Shown one piece after another: positions 60,259 to 64,000 of a DNA stretch of 64,000 nt. The notes beneath the pieces are model-generated. The model was not told where the DNA came from. It was given only the letters and a program-made list of their open reading frames with translations, and searched no databases. Position numbers and translations under genes: made by a program. The DNA is from Anaerolineae bacterium (GTDB lineage Bacteria > Chloroflexota > Anaerolineae > DRVO01): NCBI GenBank assembly GCA_013178015.1, contig JABLXR010000018.1:55864-119863 (forward strand). The letters run 5' to 3'. Within the stretch, counting starts at the first letter, position 1. Each line of letters opens with the position of its first letter.

Positions 60259-60928
60259 AACTCGTGTCCAGCGCAGGGGGGCGGGGCGACCTTCCGCTCG
60301 AGCAGCCGCCCCGGCCGGCAAGGAAGCCGTGGGGCGCAAGGTGGCCATGGTGTTGCTGGGCGTCACGGTAGCGGTGGTGTTCGCCTATGCCGCCACTAGC
60401 CTGGGGGTCCTCCGCTGGGCGGCGCTGGCCACGGCCCTGGGAACCGTGGCCGCCGCGGTGTACTACTTCATCGAGCGAGGGCGCCGGTCGTTGGAGCTGG
60501 AAGCTGCCTTCCGGCAAGCCACTGAGCACCTAGGGCAGGATGAGAAGCCTCGCCAGGTGCAGGTGAGCGGGCCTGGGCTGCCCAAGGACGAAGTGGGGCC
60601 GGCCCGAATGGTAGCCGAAGGTGACCGCTGGTTCCTGGAGGTGGGCCAGGAGCGGATCGAGTACGAGCTCGACGACCCGGGGGCGCTGACGGCCTGGCCT
60701 GACCACCGGTTGGCCGATTTCGCCGCCCAGCTGGCCCGGCGCCGGCGGCTGACGCTGCGCTGCTGTGGCACTTGTGCCCACTTTGGGCACTCCCGGGTCA
60801 GCCGGCTAGCCAGCGCCGGTTGGGTGGGCTACTGCACCCTCTCGGGCCAGGGCACTCTGGAACCGGAGAGGGACGCCGTCCACATCTGGCACGTCTGTAG
60901 GAGGTGGGAACAGCGTTCTGGCTTCTGA
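60248..60928 (+). CDS. Membrane protein with C-terminal Cys cluster
   Basis: This 226-residue protein has two membrane helices (about 32-50 and 54-72), a soluble middle with a small beta domain (DRWFLEVGQERIEYELDDPG) and a C-terminal cluster CCGTCAHFG, GYCTL and HVCRRW, which could bind zinc or an iron-sulfur centre. I do not recognise the family. The start is uncertain: TTG 60248 is the most upstream and overlaps the dehydrogenase fragment; ATG 60347 would remove part of the first helix. Confidence 0.68.
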   Translation: MSRRTRVQRRGAGRPSARAAAPAGKEAVGRKVAMVLLGVTVAVVFAYAATSLGVLRWAALATALGTVAAAVYYFIERGRRSLELEAAFRQATEHLGQDEKPRQVQVSGPGLPKDEVGPARMVAEGDRWFLEVGQERIEYELDDPGALTAWPDHRLADFAAQLARRRRLTLRCCGTCAHFGHSRVSRLASAGWVGYCTLSGQGTLEPERDAVHIWHVCRRWEQRSGF

Positions 60929-60995
60929 TGGGACGGCTGATCGCCGCCGATGAGGAGAGTGCGGGAGCGGCGCAGGCGGGCGCCCGAACGGCAAT

Positions 60996-61040
60996 ACTTA
61001 CGTAAGTTAACTTGACTCCCGATCGGCTCCGGCATAGGCT
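60996..61040 (+). promoter_or_regulatory. Overlapping palindromes and promoter before nagB
   Basis: ACTTACGTAAGT (60996-61007) and AAGTTAACTT (61004-61013) are two perfect palindromes sharing bases. TTGACT (61012-61017), a 17-bp spacer and TAGGCT (61035-61040) form a fair promoter whose -35 is covered by the second palindrome. This is a typical operator layout for a GntR-type sugar regulator, though none is in the window. Confidence 0.6.
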
Positions 61041-61077
61041 ACGGCCCGTAGTGAACAAGGAGGTGACGGAGGTTTCG

Positions 61078-61887
61078 ATGGACCATGTTGTGCGGCAGCC
61101 CTCTACGGAGAGGGCGATCAAGGCAGATGCTCTCAGGGTTGAGATCTTCCCGAGCCGCGAGGCTCTGGGCGAGGCGGCCGCCGGCGATGTGGCGGAGCGC
61201 ATGCGCCAGTGTATTGCGGAGGAGGGAAAGGTGACGATGGTATTCGCCTCGGCGCCCTCGCAAAACGAGTTCCTGGCCAGCCTGGCGGCGGAGCCGGGGA
61301 TAGACTGGGGCAAGGTAGTGGCTTTCCACCTGGACGAGTACGTGGGCCTACCAGGTGATGCCCCACAGGGTTTCGGGAACTTCCTGCGTCGGCACCTGTT
61401 CGACAAGGTGCAGCCTGGCACCATCTTCTTCATGAATGGCAATGCGCCCGACCCGGAGGCGGAGTGCCGGCGGTATGCAGAGCTCTTAGAGGAGTACCCC
61501 CTCGACATCGCCTGCATCGGCATCGGCGAGAACGGCCACATCGCCTTCAATGACCCTCACGTCGCCGACTTCGACGACCCGGTGAAGGTGAAGCTGGTTC
61601 AGCTAGACGAGCGCAGCCGCATGCAGCAGGTACACGATGGCTGCTTCGCCAGCCTGGACGACGTGCCCAAGACGGCGATCACCATGACCATACCGGCCAT
61701 CGTCGCTGCGGCGGCGGTGCACTGTATGGTGCCGGGATCCACCAAGGCTGCTGCCGTCCGCTGCACCGTGCAGGGTCCCATCAGCACCGATTGCCCGGCG
61801 AGCATCCTGCGCCGTCACCGAGACGCTACCCTGTACGTGGACGTGGACTCAGCGGCCGAACTGAAGGGGATAGGTTATAGGTTATAG
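61078..61887 (+). CDS. nagB: Glucosamine-6-phosphate deaminase
   Basis: This 269-residue enzyme converts glucosamine-6-phosphate to fructose-6-phosphate and ammonia, the last step of N-acetylglucosamine use. FHLDEYVGL and IGENGHIAFNDP are the catalytic Asp and Glu-His segments. GGAGG precedes ATG 61078. No nagA adjoins it; the two following amidohydrolases are of a different type. Its last codons (GYRL, stop) lie in the GGTTATAGG repeat. Confidence 0.93.
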   Translation: MDHVVRQPSTERAIKADALRVEIFPSREALGEAAAGDVAERMRQCIAEEGKVTMVFASAPSQNEFLASLAAEPGIDWGKVVAFHLDEYVGLPGDAPQGFGNFLRRHLFDKVQPGTIFFMNGNAPDPEAECRRYAELLEEYPLDIACIGIGENGHIAFNDPHVADFDDPVKVKLVQLDERSRMQQVHDGCFASLDDVPKTAITMTIPAIVAAAAVHCMVPGSTKAAAVRCTVQGPISTDCPASILRRHRDATLYVDVDSAAELKGIGYRL

Positions 61888-62016
61888 GGGATAGGGCATA
61901 GGGCATCGGTCACAGGCTATCACAGGGTGCAGGGGACTGGTCATAGAGGGCCTGGGGACCACCGGCTATCAGTGTCCACCCTCTGTGCCCTATAACCTAT
62001 AACCTGTCCCCTATAA
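61868..62016. repeat. Inverted GGTTATAGG repeat between convergent genes
   Basis: Plus-strand units GGATAGGTTATAGGTTATAG (61869-61888) and GGGATAGGGCATAGGGCAT are mirrored by CCCTATAACCTATAACCTG and CCCCTATAACC (about 61988-62016). The arms could form a long bidirectional hairpin. The stop codons of both flanking genes lie inside the repeats. Confidence 0.75.
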
Positions 62017-62746
62017 CCTGCCTTGCGTTGTCCCAGTAGATGCGGCGCAGCTCCTCCTCGGTGAAACCTCCCTCCTCGAACATGCCGATGGTCCAGAAGG
62101 GGCTGATGAGGTTCATGTCGCTCCCGAAGACCATTCGGTCTACCCCTACCATGCCGGCGATAGCCCGGGCCTTGCCCCGATCAATGATGCTGGAGCACAA
62201 GTCCATGTAGGCATTGGGGTACTCGGCCAGCATGGGGACCACCGTACGCCAGCTGCCCCCGCCGGAATGCGCGATGATGAAGTTCATGTCTACACTGCCT
62301 ATGACGGAGGCCATCTGGCGAGCGACCTCTGGGCTGAAGGTATGATGGAGCATGGCCAGGCCGTGTCGCTCCGCCGCCTCCAGGATGCGGCGGTACTCGG
62401 GCCCGTCGAAGGGGACGCCATGGTAGTCGGAGCGACTCTTGATCCCCACTGCCTGAGGGTGAGAGGCGTACCTCTCGATCTCGCGCACGGATTCTTCGGG
62501 GCGAAGCGGGTCTACGTAGATGTAGCCCCGCAGCTGAGGGTAGTGCTCCAGGGCGCGGAAGAGCCTGGCGTTGCCCCGCGTCATCTCATGGAACACCGAC
62601 TCGGTGTGCGATATGCAGGCGATCTTGATGTTTGCCCGGGGCATGAGGTTGCCGGTTAGGCCCTCGAACGTGGTGTTGCGGATGAGCGACACGTTGTAAG
62701 GGCCGCAATGAACGTGAACGTCTATCTTGTCCATCTCCAGGCTCAT
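61997..62746 (-). CDS. Amidohydrolase-family protein
   Basis: This 249-residue TIM-barrel hydrolase of the amidohydrolase_2 type has the metal-binding HVHCG near residue 11, later His residues (MLHHTFS, IIAHSGGGSWR) and FGSDMNL near the end, the expected metal-site Asp. Relatives include decarboxylases and lactonases. It overlaps the following upstream paralogue by 4 bp. Its last six codons (VIGDRL) are supplied by the GGTTATAGG repeat. Confidence 0.82.
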   Translation of the reverse strand: MSLEMDKIDVHVHCGPYNVSLIRNTTFEGLTGNLMPRANIKIACISHTESVFHEMTRGNARLFRALEHYPQLRGYIYVDPLRPEESVREIERYASHPQAVGIKSRSDYHGVPFDGPEYRRILEAAERHGLAMLHHTFSPEVARQMASVIGSVDMNFIIAHSGGGSWRTVVPMLAEYPNAYMDLCSSIIDRGKARAIAGMVGVDRMVFGSDMNLISPFWTIGMFEEGGFTEEELRRIYWDNARQVIGDRL

Positions 62747-63468
62747 AGGCCCAGCAGCTCCATAGCGTTGTCGCAGGCGATGCGGCGGCGATCGGACTCG
62801 GCTATCTCGGCCTGCTGCAGCAGGAGCAGCGAGGGCAGGACGTCGTCGAAGGGATAGTCGGAGCCGTACACCAGTCGGTGGGCGCCCACGTGGCGGCAGA
62901 AAAGCTCGATGCCATCGGGCCCGGTGAGGCGGCCGGCGTCGAAGTAGAGGCGGGGGTAGTCCCGAGCCAGGGCGATCACCTCGGCCTCGAAGGTGTAGCC
63001 CAACCCAGTGCAGATGATGGTGGCGCCCGTGTCGTGGGAGAGCCGGGCCAGCCGGTGAGGGTCGTCCAGGGACACGGCGTCGGCGATGCAGGGCAACCCG
63101 GCTCGGGCCAGATCGCGCATCATGGCGGCCACGCAGTAGAGATCCAGGCTATAGCCTTCCAGCCGGTTCAGGAAGCGGAAGACGCGGAAACCCTGCTCCC
63201 GAAGGGCGGGAATGGCCCCCTCGGAAGCCAGGTAGTTGTAGGGGTGAAGAGTGGCGACGGGGATCAACTCCGGCCGGCTCCGGCACTCCTGCAAGGTCTC
63301 CTGGTTGCCGCTGCGCTCGTCGTAGAGGGCGGCGGCGGTGGACAGGGTCAGGGCACGGGCGATGCCGTGACGGCGCAGGTCGGCAACGAGCGCATCCGGC
63401 GAGACGTCCAGGCGGAGCTTGGGCCAGCTGCCGAAGAGGGTCTTCACGTCGGTGACGTCAAGGGGCAT
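62743..63468 (-). CDS. Amidohydrolase-like paralogue
   Basis: This 241-residue protein is related to its neighbour (VALHPYNYLASEG-type and LVYGSDYPFDDV segments) but lacks the N-terminal HxH metal motif, so it may be a non-catalytic partner or use a different site. It leads the two-gene operon. No promoter was identified in the 154 bp before it. Confidence 0.75.
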   Translation of the reverse strand: MPLDVTDVKTLFGSWPKLRLDVSPDALVADLRRHGIARALTLSTAAALYDERSGNQETLQECRSRPELIPVATLHPYNYLASEGAIPALREQGFRVFRFLNRLEGYSLDLYCVAAMMRDLARAGLPCIADAVSLDDPHRLARLSHDTGATIICTGLGYTFEAEVIALARDYPRLYFDAGRLTGPDGIELFCRHVGAHRLVYGSDYPFDDVLPSLLLLQQAEIAESDRRRIACDNAMELLGL

Positions 63469-63622
63469 GGGTGTCCGCCTCAGGGATCGAGGGTGCGACC
63501 GAGGCTAGCCATCGCAGGCAGGGCTGTCAAGCCGGGGTGGGGACTGGAGGAGCCGGCCCCGGCTCGGGTCGGCTCCTGTCAGAGATCTTGAGAGCCAACT
63601 GCTCTCAACGTCGGCGTGGCGC

Positions 63623-63811
63623 TCAGCCGCTGGGTAGGCAGGAGGTGGCGCCGCCAGTGGCCCCCCGGCCAGAGGTGGCGAAGGCCGACAGAACCTTCCT
63701 CACGTTGTCGGAGCCGCACACCGGGCAGGCTACCGACACGGATCGAGCGGACAGGACGAACTTCTCGAAGTGCCGGCCGCAGTGGCGGCACTCGTATTCG
63801 AAAATGGGCAT
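63623..63811 (-). CDS. FmdB-type zinc ribbon protein
   Basis: This 62-residue protein starts MPIFEYECRHCGRHFE with CxxC at 8-11 and a second CPVC near residue 29, the FmdB/regulatory zinc-ribbon pattern. The Gly/Ser-rich tail (ATSGRGATGGATS) is common in the family. It is expressed in many bacteria without a settled function. Its promoter abuts a CsoR-like operator. Confidence 0.88.
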   Translation of the reverse strand: MPIFEYECRHCGRHFEKFVLSARSVSVACPVCGSDNVRKVLSAFATSGRGATGGATSCLPSG

Positions 63812-63845
63812 CTAGGCTCCTCCAGGGTTGCAGCCGGGCCGCACA

Positions 63846-63874
63846 TTGACAGCCGCTGCCAAGACTGCTAGCAT
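63846..63874 (+). promoter_or_regulatory. Plus-strand promoter reading out of the window
   Basis: TTGACA (63846-63851), a 17-bp spacer and TAGCAT (63869-63874) predict a transcript start near 63881, inside the CsoR-like dyad. No start codon of a clear gene is reached before 64000. Confidence 0.65.
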
Positions 63875-63878
63875 AATT

Positions 63879-63895
63879 ATACCCCCATAGGGTAT
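63879..63895. promoter_or_regulatory. CsoR/CstR-like operator
   Basis: ATACCC-CCATA-GGGTAT is a perfect 6-bp dyad with a 5-nt centre, closely like the operators of CsoR-family copper or persulfide repressors. It sits between two divergent promoters. Confidence 0.65.
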
Positions 63896-63900
63896 GCTCA

Positions 63901-63928
63901 ATTATACCAGGCTTGGGCAGCAATGCAA
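63901..63928 (-). promoter_or_regulatory. Minus-strand promoter of the FmdB gene
   Basis: TTGCAT (63928-63923), a 16-bp spacer and TATAAT (63906-63901) on the minus strand predict a start near 63894, inside the dyad, with an 80-nt leader to the FmdB gene. Confidence 0.65.
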
Positions 63929-64000
63929 GGGGGTACGCGGAGAGGGCAGGGCTTTTCAGTGCTCTGACAGGAGCGGCCAGTTATGTTATGCTAGTGGCAA

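Noticed and set aside
1..64000. CRISPR array, rRNA operon or insertion sequence
   Set aside because: No regularly spaced repeats, rRNA signatures or transposase motifs were found.

Overview
The window is GC-rich bacterial chromosome, most likely from a Chloroflexota (Anaerolineae-like) bacterium. The lineage is an inference, not proved. It rests on the dnaG-rpoD pair, a heat-shock operon under an HspR-type HAIR operator, clpB next to clpC, many Gfo/Idh/MocA oxidoreductases, a sugar ABC transporter whose binding protein has a twin-arginine plus lipobox signal, a uroporphyrinogen-decarboxylase-like gene beside that transporter, and a Cys-rich small protein of a type I associate with that phylum. 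Sigma-A promoters of the form TTGNNN-N16-18-TANNNT can be read in front of many operons. No rRNA genes or CRISPR array were seen; one tRNA gene is present.

Layout. 0-2.5 kb: three Gfo/Idh/MocA genes in one leftward operon, the last cut by the window edge. 2.9-6.1 kb: a Fur-family regulator with an operator palindrome in its own promoter, then a zinc/manganese ABC transporter. 6.2-16.8 kb: housekeeping genes, namely a possibly leaderless GNAT gene, rpoD and dnaG, pheA and an isocitrate dehydrogenase, lpd, a degenerate response regulator, glmU and tRNA-Gln(TTG).

16.9-25.8 kb: an integrated element of about 8.85 kb bounded by an exact 86-bp direct repeat. The repeat holds the 5' half of the tRNA-Gln gene and the whole tRNA promoter. 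The element encodes a tyrosine integrase, small regulators, a TOPRIM/AAA+ primase-helicase with a winged helix and zinc ribbon, a PD-(D/E)XK-like nuclease and many unknown small proteins, all on one strand and often overlapping by ATGA or GTGA. It has no recognisable virion or conjugation genes. It carries paired arm-type repeats at both ends, a tandem dyad array and a long inverted repeat inside the primase gene. I consider it the most novel system in the window.

26.3-33.2 kb: heat-shock genes dnaJ(cbpA)-hspR-clpB-clpC. 33.2-41.4 kb: yedF, a truncated baeRF-like gene beside a kinase-like remnant, a strongly folded intergenic region, a Cys-rich protein with a leader hairpin, an MFS transporter, galK, tatA, and a HIT / coiled-coil / binding-protein operon. 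41.6-45.4 kb: a scar-like region with a broken DUF488 gene, an apparently transferred two-gene DUF488 cassette and a recQ lacking its first helicase domain.

45.5-64 kb: L-rhamnose isomerase, a VapBC pair, a large DUF6930/ST7-like protein, a sugar ABC operon, a response regulator and hybrid histidine kinase that overlap tail to tail, a zinc alcohol dehydrogenase followed by a second VapBC and a stray copy of the dehydrogenase 3' end, nagB, two amidohydrolases whose neighbour junction is an inverted repeat, and an FmdB zinc ribbon next to a CsoR-like operator. Overall this reads as the genome of a sugar-using heterotroph with active mobile-element and toxin-antitoxin turnover.
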